DNA of 64,000 bases from Choristoneura fumiferana (lineage: Eukaryota; Arthropoda; Insecta; Lepidoptera; Tortricidae). The stretch lies in contig NC_133472.1 in NCBI RefSeq assembly GCF_025370935.1, positions 17,088,979 through 17,152,978 on the forward strand, read 5' to 3'. Below are positions 39,579 through 51,789 of this stretch, one piece after another; the first letter of the stretch is position 1, and each line of letters begins with the position of its first letter. A model generated the notes under the pieces. The model was given only the letters and a program-made list of their open reading frames with translations. It did not search any database and was not told the DNA's origin. The translations under genes were made by a program, and so were the position numbers.

Positions 39579-42311
39579 TAATATTGTTTCTTTTTAACAA
39601 AGTAATTTCTTATGAAGAGCTATTTTTTTAAACTCGAGTTTAAGTAGATATCCACATCCGTAGGAACTAATATAGTACCTATCGCTTACCTGAACTGATT
39701 TGGTGAATTGTAGCAGGAGATAGTCTGAGACCCTAAAAAGGAAGTAGGTCGATTGCATAGTCTTCACGGGATAGCAAACGAATTCTTTGCAGATGGACTC
39801 GCTGTCAATAGCAAGCTTAACTATAAAGAAATTTTCGCATTTACTTCACATAATATCTAGGTAGGTACGTAATATAAAAAAAATATTAAGATCGTAAACG
39901 TATGCTCACAATTGTGAAATGGGTATATAATTTATTTGTATTTATTATTATCTTTAGTAACATATCTTTTAAAAGTCCGGCCAAGAACAAGCCTGACTCA
40001 CGTAATGGTTCCAAGCGAATTTAACTTTAACCAGGCTGATTTTTATTTTACTTCATCTATGGCAAAATAAATGAAAATTGATCTCATTTTCTCGAAACTA
40101 CTGCTTTATCATTTCATCACTTATTTCACTTCTTTTGGGGTTTCAAAAATAAAGAATGCCACAGTTATAAACCTAATTTTATAGGTATCTGTAGCTTCGG
40201 CTGTCTGGAAGGTAAAAAAGAAATTATAACTAAATACGTCCAAGTGCAGGGCATAGAACTCCTCTCTGAATGAGAGGGCTTGGAGCTTTACGTATCTACA
40301 CCATTGAATTAGGTACTCTGCAGGCATGTGCAACTATCCTCATTAATCTGTTGAGGTGCCGGACAAAACTACTTGAAGTAAGTATATGAAAATTAATGGC
40401 CTTTTCACACTGGATGTGTTTTTGTGTGACAAGGTCTTTATAATATTATGCATAAAACATTAGAAATTAAATGAAGGCGCCATTTTCTTTTTCCATGTTT
40501 AATGTTTTTTTTTCTATTTCATCCGTTATCTACTGTTTTGTTTTTCACCAAATTATATTGTAAGTAAACTAACGACCCGCCTCGGCTTCGCAAATGTGTA
40601 AGTTTTTAAAACGAAAGGTGAATAAAATGAAGAGATTCTGAATCTAATCAAAGACAAAGTACTTAACTTCATATTTTTCACGTCGTAAGTGGGATAGGGT
40701 TGCAAGTTCAGTAGGTACCTATTATAAACAATAATAATAATTTTTTTAAGAAAAAATTTCGCACGGTAATTTTTTACAGCAGTGAAAAAATAATTAAGAA
40801 GAAAAGTAACCCCATCTGTCTGTTACCTCTCCACGCTAAACCGCTGAACCAATTTAGATGAAATTCGGCATGCCCATGGTAAATTCTATCATAGTTTTTA
40901 TTATCCCGGAAAAGGGAAGCGGGTGAAAGGGAGTGAAAGTATGAACCAGGGTTTTGTTAGTGTTAAATTAAAGGGCTGAAAATTGGTAAGTACATAATAG
41001 AGTACAGTAATTACACTAAAATTACTGATTTAAATCAATTATAAAAAAATCGAATGAAAAAATTTAAAATCACATCCACATCTTGACTGAGAAACTATTT
41101 TTGGTTAGTGGCTTTTAGACTGTTCTATGTTTTCAATAAAAACCGTTCATATCTGGCAAAATATTGGTCCTGTAAGTATAAGTATGGTCTCAATGGATTC
41201 AGCACAAAAAATAAATAGAAAACGACACCTCAGTCGCCTTGTTTGTAAAATTTATTTAGTTTTAATGACTTGCTAAATGTGACTGATGTTACTTGGCCAA
41301 TAAACGAATTTGAATTTCCATTTCTTAAACATCCCCTGCCCATGCCCCCTGGGACGCCTAAATTTTGGTAGGACTCGGCAGATCCTCATTTCTAGTGCCA
41401 AGATACCTACTTACTCGTTAAAGTTATAAACAATGTTTGATTGATAAGTCCTATTTTACCTGTACCATAGGTAAAATTTTAACATTCGCCTTTTAAGCGA
41501 GCTAAAAGGGGGAATAGGGTTGTAGGTATGTGGACGTTCCGTTATTTTGAAACAAGGAATATGGAACGAGAACTAAGCAGATTAGGTTAGGAATTCCACT
41601 TAATACTTAAGGTTAAGGTACGAGCGCTCGCCACGGACCCAATAGTTGGCATCTTTAATCTTGTGTCATCAACTCATTAGCAATAAAGATGACAGCAGGG
41701 TGTCGTTTATTGGGCATTAGCGTGCCGAGCACTCGGACGTTTACCTTACTTGCCAAACCAATTAAATTAAAATTGAAAGTTTAACTCGTACAGAACATGA
41801 ATCGTTAATATTATATTTTAACCAACTTCAAAAAACGAGATTTTTAGATTCAGGCTTTCCCAGTAGCTTGATTAGGTACCTACCACCTAACGTCTAACAA
41901 TAACCTCAATTGATCTAAATCATCGAAGCAGGCAATCAATCGATTGTTTAACTGTTGCACTTGAAGACGACAATTTATGTTTATACCTATATATAGGCAT
42001 ATTAGAAACTAAATTCCATTTTATAACTTGTATATTAACTAGGTAGGTAGGTACCATCAGCCAAATATGTGGTCTAAGTACCACCCTAAAGCTGATAATC
42101 GTTTGCATGTCAAAAAACAATAATGCCAATAGACTTGTCTGTCAACTTGAAAGTACGACTTTAGCGACATATTCATTTGATAGGAACTTGTTTAGAAATT
42201 GATAGACCACTTATTTGGTTGATGGTACCTCGCCTACTCGTATATTATTAAAGGTTCCGCAATTGGAAACAAATCATAATACAACATGTCTAAGTCGCTA
42301 TTTATCTATAG
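39579..42311. other. Long stretch without a gene; repeat fragments
   Basis: Holds an RTE/SINE tail fragment at 40250-40330 (CTCCTCTCTGAATGAGAGGG), a Helitron-like end at 40565-40625 (ACGACCCGCCTCGGCTTCGC) with related sequence to about 40960, and an inverted repeat at about 41609-41746 (ACGAGCGCTCG / CCGAGCACTCGG flanks). The rest is A+T-rich and unassigned. Confidence 0.45.
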
Positions 42312-42459
42312 CAGGGTTTCTTAAAGTTTCTCAGGGGTCCGCAGTAGGTCAGTCTCTTAAAATATTTATTATTTTCCAAAAATATTTTTGGACAGGGGTC
42401 CGTGTAATTGTTTCAATTGTAAAAGTGGTCCGTGGCTGCAAAAAGTTTAAGAAACCCTG
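42312..42459. mobile_element. hAT-type MITE with 8-bp target duplication
   Basis: Termini CAGGGTTTCTTAAAGTTTCT and AAAAGTTTAAGAAACCCTG are inverted repeats with the hAT-like CAGGG start. ATCTATAG flanks the element exactly on both sides (42304-42311 and 42460-42467). 148 bp, no coding capacity. Confidence 0.85.
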
Positions 42460-42467
42460 ATCTATAG

Positions 42468-43647
42468 CTATTTATTTAGTTATCGAGGTTCCCAACGAAT
42501 TTGTGTGCTTTAGGTTGGTTGATCAACGACGTCTTTTAATTAGTGATCGACCGAAGATTCGGTTTCGGTTTCACCCAGTTTCAGCCAAGAATTCTTGTTT
42601 TAACTTCGGCGGAGACGTGATTAAGTAGATTACCAGTTGGAGGAGGCTGCTGATGATGATGATGATGATGATGAATATAACATAAATAAGCTGATTTTGT
42701 TACATATCTACTCGTGTTTTTTTATTTAATGTGTGTTATTAACCTTAATTCCATTTATCATCATCACATAACCCACACCTGTAATAGAAAACCGGTAACC
42801 GTGGGTATCTGTACAAAATATAAATATAAGTCGCTTTTCTTCCCTATACCCCGCGGGGATTTCGAAAAATTCCTTCTTAGTGCATCTCTGCGACCCTCAA
42901 AGAATATATGTATTAAACTTTAAAGTCTAACTAAATCAGCAAGTCAGTTAATATTATCTTATAAAAAACCCCTTCTCTTTCCCACGGAAATTTTGGAAAA
43001 ATCCCTTCCTTGAACTTCTATTTATATTTCCCTCAAGGAATATGCCTGTCAAATTAAGTCTCCAGGTCCAATGGTTTAGATGTTGTCTGTCAGTCAGTCT
43101 GTGAAGTTACTCTTTTATAGAAATACCTACTGTCCGCGTAGAAGTATGAAAAATAGTTTACGTCCTATTCTCAGACCTACCGATCGAATATACACAAAAA
43201 AAACATAAAAATCGGTCAAGCTGATACGAAGGAGTTTGGTCGCAAACACTGTGACACGAGAATTAAATATATAGATAGATGTCAGCGTTAAAAATAGATG
43301 TCGGTGCCGATTTAGAAATCGGCCGAAACTCATTCTTCATCTCATTTCAGACGAAAATTTTAAGTAAGTAGGCAGTTTTAATTTAAATGAAAATAAAACA
43401 GGTAATTTAGGTTCTGACGACAACAAGGGAAAGTGACGTAAGTGACAAGTAACAAACAAATTATACAAAAGAATTTATGTATTTCTTGGCACATCCTCGC
43501 CGAAAGAGGTTGATATCCGATTGGCCGAGACATTATGTATGTAGTGCCACATGAGTGCCACTATAGAGTTGAGGTCACCCATACAAGAAAATGCCATGTA
43601 ATGACAGCAGGATTTTGACATTCACTCATTTCATTCATTCTTCTTTT
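42468..43647. other. No gene; repeat fragments
   Basis: A (GAT)n run at 42650-42676; Helitron-like pieces at 42830-42915 (CCCGCGGGGATTTCGAAAAA) and 43100-43275 (CCTATTCTCAGACCTACCGA). The remainder is unassigned. Confidence 0.45.
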
Positions 43648-43860
43648 TAACCCCCGACGCAAAAAGAGGGGTGTTATAATATAAGTTTGATTGACCGCTA
43701 TGTGTGTCTATCTGTTGCTCTCAAACGGGTGGACTGATTTAAATGCGGTTTTTTTTCGGTTTTTGCGGTTCTTAGATATGTTATATCAAAATCGGCTCAG
43801 CCGTTTTTGAGATATTCAACTTTAAAGTGACAATGTCAAGGGTTTCCCAACTTTTTATAT
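43648..43860 (+). repeat. Interspersed repeat family C
   Basis: AACCCCCGACGCAAAAAGAG, AAACGGGTGGACTGATTTAA, CAAAATCGGCTCAGCCGTTT and CAACTTTTTATAT end. Confidence 0.65.
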
Positions 43861-44114
43861 CATATATTTTTACTAGTTCTGTTTAAGCACCCATGTTTTA
43901 TTTATTTTATGCAATCAGGTGTTTTTGTAGCTGTGTGTAATCATTCACTTCAACTCTCGTAGCCCTACCTATACCTACATATTTCACTGACACAGGGAGT
44001 AGAGATTAGCTGCCTTATAGGCCTGCCTTATAGTGGCCTTACGGACTGACCAACTTATCTGAGAATACCAAGCGCAATACTACACTTTGTGCGAACGACA
44101 TTTAAACGGGTGTG

Positions 44115-44215
44115 CATTTTTTAGGGTTCCGTAGTCAACTAGGAACCCTTACAGTTTCGCCATGTCTGCCCGTCTGTCGGTCTGTCTGTCTGTGCGCGGC
44201 TAAGCTCAGAGACTA
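44115..44215 (+). repeat. GGGTTCCG-type repeat fragment
   Basis: AGGGTTCCGTAGTCAACTAG, AACCCTTACAGTTTCGCC and a GTCTGTCTGTCTGTG run. Confidence 0.55.
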
Positions 44216-44219
44216 AGCA

Positions 44220-44770
44220 AGCTGAGTCCAAAAATTTTCTCATACCATTTTACATCATAAGGATCACTTCATATATTTTTTTTAATACTAACAATCGAAA
44301 CTCATAATCATCAGAATTCACAATTGTTACAAATCATACACCTCGTTCATATTAATATTTGTTTTCATATATTTTCTCATACTAACGATCGAAACTCCTA
44401 ATCATTTTAATTCATAACGCAAATATTCATAAATTTGTTTTATACTAATATTTTTGTTTTCATATAATTTCTTAATAATAGTGTAATTTCTTCGCATTAT
44501 TGACCCTCAGGGGCTTGAAAAATTTTCGATGGTGTGAAATGATGTATTTAAGTAAGGTACGACGACGAGCGAAGCGAGTGTGCCGCGGTGGCAGCCGGCG
44601 ATGCGCCAGGACCGAACATATTTTTTTAACTAATTCTTATAATAGAAATAAAAAGAAATATTTTCTTACTAATGCCATTATTCATAAGAAAATTATGATA
44701 TTTGTCTGTTATGGAAGAAAATATTCTGAAAAACAACATTTTAATAATGAGTTGAGACATGTTCTTAGTA
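44220..44770. repeat. Word-repeat element with G+C-rich centre (TTTCTCATACTAAC words)
   Basis: The left arm (44235-44480) is made of TTTTCTCATAC, ATACTAACAATCGAAACTC, ATACTAACGATCGAAACTCC and TTTTCATATA words. The centre at 44555-44620 is G+C-rich and starts GGTACGACGACGAGCGAAGC. The right arm has the complement sense (CATTATTCATAAGAAAA). The centre motif recurs at 51559 and the words at 22990. Confidence 0.55.
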
Positions 44771-44771
44771 G

Positions 44772-45075
44772 CAATTCAAAATTCAAATTCTAATCATTTA
44801 TTCGGTAAAAATAGGCGGCAATGGGCATTTTTACACGTAATTTTTTAAACTACCAGCGCTTTCGGAAAGACCATCATTGCCAAGAAGAATGCGCCGCAAC
44901 GCAAGGAACTTGGCAGAAAGTCATTTTTTCACAATAAAATAAATTACAAATAAAATACTTAAAAACTACAGTAATTAAAGAAAAAAATACAAAAAAAGAA
45001 TAATAATACAGGGATGTATGGGGTCCCTTAGTTACAAAAACTAAACACTAACTAAGTGGAAGTGTAGCATAATAA
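44772..45075 (-). mobile_element. LINE 3' UTR fragment (hairpin-bearing family), antisense
   Basis: Same family as 17041 and 52185: AAATTCAAATTCTAATCATT tail, CTACCAGCGCTTTCGGAAAG, GCCAAGAAGAATGCGCCGCA, and the AGGGA/TCCCT hairpin at 45010-45028. It directly abuts the word-repeat element. Confidence 0.75.
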
Positions 45076-46690
45076 TAATGATATTGTGAGTAAAAAAAAT
45101 TATGAAGTGATTAAATTTTAAAATAAAAATTGGAATAAGAATTAAGTATATGAGAGTCGATATGGACCCCATTAAAATTTTTTCGATTCACTGAAAGTTG
45201 GTTAGTCTGTTTAATTTTTTCATCCACATAAACGTAGGTACTTAAAATAAGTTAAATATAATACGTATCTACGTCACTTGTAGGTATATAAATGATGGCA
45301 AATGCTTGAAAAGAGAGATAAAAGGATCAACGCTTTACAAAGATAATTGATTATGAGTCCTTTTAACTAATTGTTACTCTCCATGAATTGAACTAACCAG
45401 CCCAGCTTAAGTCATGGTAATATTCAACTAAGAATGTGTTTTTATTTCTTTAGAACAAAACGAAAAGAAGCAGCCTCAAGCAGTCCTCGGGCCTGCATCA
45501 CAAGAGTTTTACCAAAAAAAAATACCACAGCAATTTCACAAAAGACTCGAGAATAAATTATGTTCTGTCCATCAAAAAGCGGCGGTGTGTTATTTCTACA
45601 CGTTTTTTTATGCCTCGTGGAGTTGTTTAATAGTGTTCCGGGTAGTGAGTTTAGTGGAGCAGGTATACATCCACCAGGTACAAAACTTGAATAGAGGAAA
45701 AGTATTGTTAAATTTAAATTCAAAGCTCACTTGTTATACATGGAACGGGATTTTAAAACTATAAATTTAAGATGCCTGGAACTTTAGCGCGATCTATCAT
45801 GTTCGAGCTCAACACGAAATATCTTAGAGCGAGGATTAACTAGCGTTAAATTTTATTACGTGTTAAAAACATTCACGGAATGCGTAATCCCGAACCGTGA
45901 AGTTAACAGGCATTCCTGTCATGTTTCACATGGTTTGTGATAATTGCTTGTGCCTAAATGTTTAAGATTATCATAAAAACTAGGTATTCTTCGTAAGGGT
46001 AAGTTTGATATAAACGAGTTTTATATTTTCTTTGTACAGGACTAACGTTGACCAGACAGACGCCGTACACGGGCATCAAATATTAGCAAAAATATTTTGT
46101 ATGTAAATCCTTAGTAAATAACTTTATTTATGTCCTCAGGAAAGGCGTAAACAAAATTCTTGCGTGTGGTCCTAATATTTTCTTCATGCTGGTATTTTAT
46201 AAGCAAGACTAAAAAACTAGAAAACTTTTCAAAACAAGACAAGTTGGAAACTTCTTCCCAGGTAGATACCTAATATGTATTGTCTGCGTGTGCGCACGGC
46301 ATGATATTTGCTTTTTTGTCGTGAAACGTGTAAACAGGGCGCTTCCGCGTTCGCGGGTCGTGCGAACCGCAAGGGTCGAGGGAACCGGCCGACCTAGCGA
46401 CGATTTCTTTTGTTTTACAACACTGCTTTTCTCTCAGATTTCAATCGAACGGCAGTTATGATTATATGCCCGCATGTTTTACGCCTTGTACTACATGCAT
46501 TAACCATTCAATCAGTACGAGGAACAATTATTATTATCAGAGCTAAACTGTTTTCATTGTCAATATTAACTAACTAATGCATGTAGGGAGCATTTTTAAT
46601 ATTGATTAAGAAACGTTTAACTGGTACTCGTAGATAATATGGATTATCGTCGAGAATTTTGCGGGACCACTTGGTGGTGATAGTCGGGTA
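45076..46690. other. No gene; one small CpG-rich patch
   Basis: 46330-46410 is C+G-rich and unique-looking (TTCCGCGTTCGCGGGTCG, AACCGGCCGACC) and could be a regulatory element or an unrecognised 5' exon. The minus frame at 45442-45723 has no motif. Confidence 0.4.
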
Positions 46691-47917
46691 GGGGAAGTCC
46701 GGGAGACTTGAACCTCATTTTACTCTTATGCCGCTAAAGTTTTAACCGTAACTGGCAGTAACCCGATTTTTGGCATGTTGACGGCATGCCTAAATAGGTA
46801 TCGTTAGGTGTTATTGAAATGATAATAAAACAATAATTGCATTTTTTCATATTTTTTTTATAAAATTTGGAATATGGCTCAAGTCTCCCCAACCCATGGG
46901 AGAGTTGATCAGGGGGTGCGGGAGATTTGACCATATCTTTATTTATTAGAGAAAACAGTGAAAAACATTATTGTTAATTAAAAATATATATTTAAAAAAA
47001 GAACTAAGTATTTAAAGTATGATTCAATTAGATTTCATTTTTAATTATTATCTAGTACCACGATGTTAAACATAAATTAACTTAATCTAATGCCTTTAAA
47101 CGAGCAATTCTTGTATATATATAATCAGAATCTCGGAAATGGTTCCAGCAATTTCGATTAAATTTGGTATGTAGGGGTTTTCGGAGATAAAAAATCGATC
47201 TAGCTTGGTCTTATTTCTGTGAAAACGCTTGGTACCGAGTTTTAGCTCGAGCGGAGCTCGGTCACCCAGATACTGAACTTTTATTTATTGTTCTTGTCTT
47301 CTTTAGTCTTCGCTACTCACTGTCAACATCTGGTAAACCCCTCCTCTTAACTCTTTTACTGTTTTTCGAATAGTTGCACTATTCTTTATTCTTTCGACAG
47401 CGTTCTCCAATTCCTGTTTGGTAATATTTTTTCGGGTGGAACCCCTTTTGCCTTGTACTGGCATTATATGGTATGAGTTTCTAAAACAAAAAAAGACATA
47501 AATTTAAAGCCAATCCGTATTTAATTGCTGTGCGGAGGATTAAACCATGTGGTCATGTCTCCCTGCTACTAAGTATTTCTCTAAATTCTAACATCGAATG
47601 TTTAAAACGCTCATTGTTGGTAAAACTATAATAACTAGTCAATATGATAAGATAAAATAACAGCACTCACCCATTAAGGCATGTGAATAGCGTAAAATTA
47701 CAAAAAAATATTTTTTTTTTCACTTTTTGGTAACAGAAACATGTGTACTCCGTTTACTGCCAAACCGCACTAATGGCGGCTAATATGGCGGCGCTAATAG
47801 TTGAGTCTTGTGTACGAGTATAACACGAGCTATCAGTGGTGCCGGTGGCGCGAACTTTGAATTAGATATTCGAAATGGTTCAAGTCTCCCACCTGGGCAT
47901 GTCTCCTGGACTCCCCC
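46691..47917. mobile_element. pogo-type DNA transposon relic, TA-flanked
   Basis: Inverted ends GGGGAAGTCCGGGAGACTTG and the complement CTCCTGGACTCCCC are bounded by TA (46689-46690, 47918-47919). Subterminal copies of the terminal word recur: CAAGTCTCCCC at 46878, GCGGGAGATTTGACC at 46918, GGTTCAAGTCTCCC at 47877. A 53-aa psq-like N terminus is inside on the minus strand. 1,227 bp, internally deleted. A Helitron-like fragment sits at 47105-47275. Confidence 0.75.
47303..47464 (-). pseudogene. pogo-like transposase N-terminal fragment (psq-type HTH)
   Basis: Reads MPVQGKRGSTRKNITKQELE, NAVERIKNSATIRKTVKE then LRGGV and a stop. The basic MP-KR-RKN start followed by a helix with ELENAVERIKN fits the Pipsqueak-type DNA-binding domain opening pogo/Tigger transposases. 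The DDE catalytic region is absent, so only the DNA-binding start remains. Confidence 0.6.
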
Positions 47918-48189
47918 TACTTATAGTTGCAGAAGGCGTTTTTGGGTAAGCATAAAATCAGAGCAATCGAAAAAAGTCTGCAGGTACCTCTGTCAACTCA
48001 ATCTTTAGTGTAAATATGGGTGTCAGTAACAATATTGTTTTCTGCGAATGGATTACCTAAGTTGACTCAAGTAGCCTAGGTATCTCATAAAGTAGATAAC
48101 TACGTGTAGGTTGTGTAGGTTCTACGTTCTCGTGGAAAATTACCTACTTAAGTTGGTATATAATCACTTGTGATTAATAAATACTTTTC

Positions 48190-48710
48190 AAATCCTTGAA
48201 CCCGTTGGCATGGCCAGAGACGATGGTAAGCGCCCCGACGGGGCTACTCTGGTGCCATGGAAGCTGGGTAGGGCTCTGGAGTGGGACGAAACGTGTGTCG
48301 ACACTTTCGCGCAGTCCCACATTCAGGCAACCCGCTCACAAGCCGGGGCTGCAGCTGACCAGGCCCAAGTTCTCAAGCGCCGCAAATACTCTTTTCTTTT
48401 AAAGGACTATGAGTTTGCGGCGCTCGCAGTGGAGACAATGGGTCCCTGGTCGGCTGACATGAGGGCCTTCATGGGGGCCTTGTCGTCCTGGCTGATAGAG
48501 ACCTCAGGAGACCCCGGAGCTGGCGCTTACCTCTCCCAGCGAATTTCTCTGACTGTAGAGAGAGTTAATGCCGCCAGTGTGTTGGGGTCTATGCCTATAG
48601 GAGGGCCTCTTAGATGGTGTTTTATTTTTATAGTTAGGTATATTTATGTAGTTTTTATTCATTTTGTTTCCTATCATATTATTGTATCTTGTGTTGTGAA
48701 TAAATAAAAG
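48190..48710 (+). pseudogene. Retroelement C-terminal domain (KRPDG...WD type)
   Basis: Open from 48210: DDGKRPDGATLVPWKLGRAL, EWDETCVDTFAQSHI, RRKYSFLLKDYEFAALAVET, GDPGAGAYLSQRISL. The same domain lies C-terminal to a reverse transcriptase at 57100-58590. The pattern Arg-Pro-Asp...Asp followed by Glu resembles restriction-like endonucleases of R2/NeSL-type retroelements, an inference only. The last 45 residues are A+T-rich read-through. 5'-truncated. Confidence 0.65.
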
Positions 48711-48789
48711 TAGAACCTTTTTCTTGTGGCAATCTTTAACAGAAGGTGTGTCATATTCTCGTTACGTCAAAGTAAACGCTACTAGGTAC

Positions 48790-48968
48790 TTAGTAAAATA
48801 TTCCTACGCATCTTGTGGTAGACTGGTAGTTAAATAGGTTAGCTTGAAAAGATCCCTTTTAGGGATAAGTTTGCCTTTGTACTCTTTTGTTTTGTTGTTT
48901 TCTTTTTGTATTATTTTTGTGTTTTATGTACAATAAAGTATTTACATACATACATTACATACATAAAT
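48790..48968 (+). mobile_element. LINE 3' UTR with (CATA)n tail
   Basis: AGCTTGAAAAGATCCCTTTT, AGGGATAAGTTTGCCTTTGT, TATGTACAATAAAGTATTTA and a tail of ACATACATACATTACATACA. Typical 3' end of a lepidopteran non-LTR element with its poly(A) signal. Confidence 0.65.
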
Positions 48969-50444
48969 ATGAGTGCCTAGTAGGTACCTAAGTAGTTAGA
49001 GGATTGGACTTTCAATTATAGCGGGGCATCCGCATAGATAGTGTTCCACAGTGATACCAATTTAACTATAGGTACCTAACCTATCTTTATTTTTTTGCAT
49101 TCATAAGACTTATTTAACCTCGTGAGACACGCGTAAGTACAATTTACAATTAGAGTTATACACGAATAGCGTACGGCGGAGGTCCACGCTCTTGGCCGGT
49201 ATTTAGAAAGCTACATTAACTACTTAGAATATCGTAGTCAGTTCGCAGCTATGAAAGGTTCGAAAGGTAAGAAAGAATAAAAGTAAAAAAAAATAACGAC
49301 TCGTTTGCAACGCATAACCATTACGAAGCAACATTAACCGGCTGTGTTTTGAAAATATTGCGTAGCTAACTACGAGTAAATTCTGCAATACAACGGCAGT
49401 ACCTAGTAGCTGATTGTCGCCAATTAGTTGTAATAACGACCCTCCGCCGCCGGGTAACGCGGTAATTTGCCCGCGAACCAAGCGGCACGGGATTGTGTGT
49501 GACTGCAAACTGTAAAGCGTTGTTGACTTGATTTATGTGGGAATATATACTATATCCAACATCGCCATTTTTAGGCGAACCTATACGTGTAAACTTCTCG
49601 AGGCTCTGGCACACTTAGCGATTGTCCGCAGACTGACATTGGAACGGCAAAACCTAGAGTAGTGACCATGATTTTATACCTACCTGTGTAACAATTATTT
49701 TACCTACCTATGTAACTACCTATGTAAAGATACGTCAACGGAAAACCACGCAATCACATACATACGCGCTTTATGGTTTTAAATGTAATTATTATATTTG
49801 ATAATAATCGGATTCTATTTTAAAAAAATGTGTTTGTTTTGTAAACAGGTAGGTTTATGGGGTTTTACTCTTATGTAACATTTAAATGATGTTCTCGCTG
49901 CTGAGGTGAAAAATTGTATGTGTCACACAAGACCAAAGTGTTTTTGCATCTCGTGTATTTGAATCCCTTGCTGCTCTCAGGATTCTAACCTAGAATCACT
50001 CGCTAACGCTCGTGATTCAATTATAGAATCCTTCGCTTACTCGGGCTTCAAAATCAACACTCGCAACTAAAAACAACTTTGCTCTCTTGTTGCACAAATA
50101 ACTATTGTCTCACGGAGTGAGCAAAATGCGATTTTGCTCACTGATTTCTCATAGCAAAACCTGCCTGTTTGAGGTGCTGAGGTGATAATTTGATTTTCCA
50201 TTTAGTAAATATTCAAATCTGGCAAAATTAAAGATCGCCCCGGCCTCACTCAAAAAGACTTAGTCTGCCATTGCATTTTGCAATACAATGACAACTTAAA
50301 ATATTTTCTAAGGGTTGACATTGTATTGCAGAAACAATCAGGGTCAACACGCTATTGCAAAATAGCGTATACCTAATAATCAAAGTACCTATCTGTCGGC
50401 TGTCATTATACTTACCTACTTGTCAATATACTTTGCTGTGGGTA
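48969..50444. other. No gene; unique-looking, moderately CpG-containing
   Basis: 49140-49640 contains little recognisable repeat and has C+G-richer patches (CCTCCGCCGCCGGGTAACGC at 49441). It may hold regulatory elements of a neighbouring gene. No exon recognised. Confidence 0.4.
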
Positions 50445-50575
50445 CAGTCACCAGGACCAATATCTGATACAACAAGCGTGCATAAATATCTGATACGACT
50501 CTATTTCTAGGGCCGGAAGGACGTGTCGGATAATTTTGCACGCTCCGCTGTGGCAGATATTAATGCTGGTGACTG
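50445..50575. repeat. Mariner-type MITE, CAGTCACCAG termini, TA-flanked
   Basis: CAGTCACCAGGACCAATATC and its complement near the right end (CAGATATTAATGCTGGTGACTG in parts) with TA on each side. 131 bp. Confidence 0.75.
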
Positions 50576-51248
50576 TACATTGCTGGCAATTATAATTTTG
50601 TTAGAAAGTTAACTTAACAAAGTCTGAATTTTAGTTTATTACTTAAATTAATGTCATGATTAAGTTACAGAAATGATTTACCTCCTTCCCTTAAAAAAAG
50701 ACTGGCTGCCGGTGTCAACAGATTAAAAATTCGAATTATAGACAGGAATTTTATTGCTAGTTCATGTAAACTTTAGGTAAGTACATGCACTACGTCTGTG
50801 TATGCGCAGGTACGCGCTCGACGATAACGACTTTCCCGCAGCCTTTTCGATAGTTTCAATGAAAATACAGATTTTATATTTCCATTGTTGCTGAGGCGAG
50901 CACCGAGACTCCTGAAAACGCTGGGAGAGCTGATATGCCGACTATTTTGACTAAAAGAAGTTTGTAAATAATTCGGGGACCGCGATTCATAACTAGTTTT
51001 CTAGTACTTATTATAGTTAATCTGTCACTTTAACATCAACCTTTGTTAGATACAGACGTAAATTAAATGAACGTAAATTGTGCTATTGGTTTTAACTTCT
51101 TAATACTACGGGAGTGAGAATTAAACCACCTTTCAACGGCCAGGTTTTGAGAAATAACCTTTGATCCTCGTAGTAAAAAATATTCTCTGGCACTTTACTG
51201 GTTTGACTAAAAATAGTCACGAAGTTATTCCGTAATTTCGAATATGAG
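50576..51248. other. No gene seen
   Basis: A small C+G-richer unique patch at 50800-50840 (GCAGGTACGCGCTCGACGAT); otherwise A+T-rich. Confidence 0.4.
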
Positions 51249-51679
51249 TAGGGGAGATTGGGAAAAAAAGTAAGGGAGCTATATTTTCTATCACTTAAAT
51301 TTAAATTTGTCACTAAACTGCGATACCCTAATTATAATATCTATCCCTAAGAAATATATTAGTCATCATATTAATTAAAACTGTTTCTAAGTATGAATCA
51401 TCAGATTAATGTAAACCTGTATCCTAAATTATAGTTCGATCATCAAAATTCGATCATCAAAATTCGATCACCAAAATAATAGATCTGTCACCTAATATAT
51501 AAATAGATCAGTTCCTTAATTCGATGCTTCTACCTATACTACTAAGGCAGGTTTGGTTAGGTACGACGACGAGCGAAGCGAGGAGGAGTGTTAGGTAGAA
51601 ACATAAAGAGTGCACTCCTGAAGAAAGCTTACTATAAAGTTGAGGAGTACTTATGTGATGATGCGACATGGCCAAAACT

Positions 51680-51785
51680 GAAAGCCCATGAAAAATTCAA
51701 AAAAAAAAATTCTTGTTTTCTCTGTACTGTTTACTGTATTGGTGTGCAATAAAGAGTTATTGTACTGTATTGTATTGTATTGTAA
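51680..51785 (+). mobile_element. LINE 3' tail with (TTGTA)n
   Basis: TATTGGTGTGCAATAAAGAG then TTATTGTACTGTATTGTATT: a poly(A)-signal-bearing 3' end followed by a TTGTA microsatellite. Confidence 0.6.
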
Positions 51786-51789
51786 AAAT

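Noticed and set aside
42650..42676. (GAT)n run as an RTE tail insertion
   Set aside because: No RTE C-terminal sequence or target duplication could be identified next to it.
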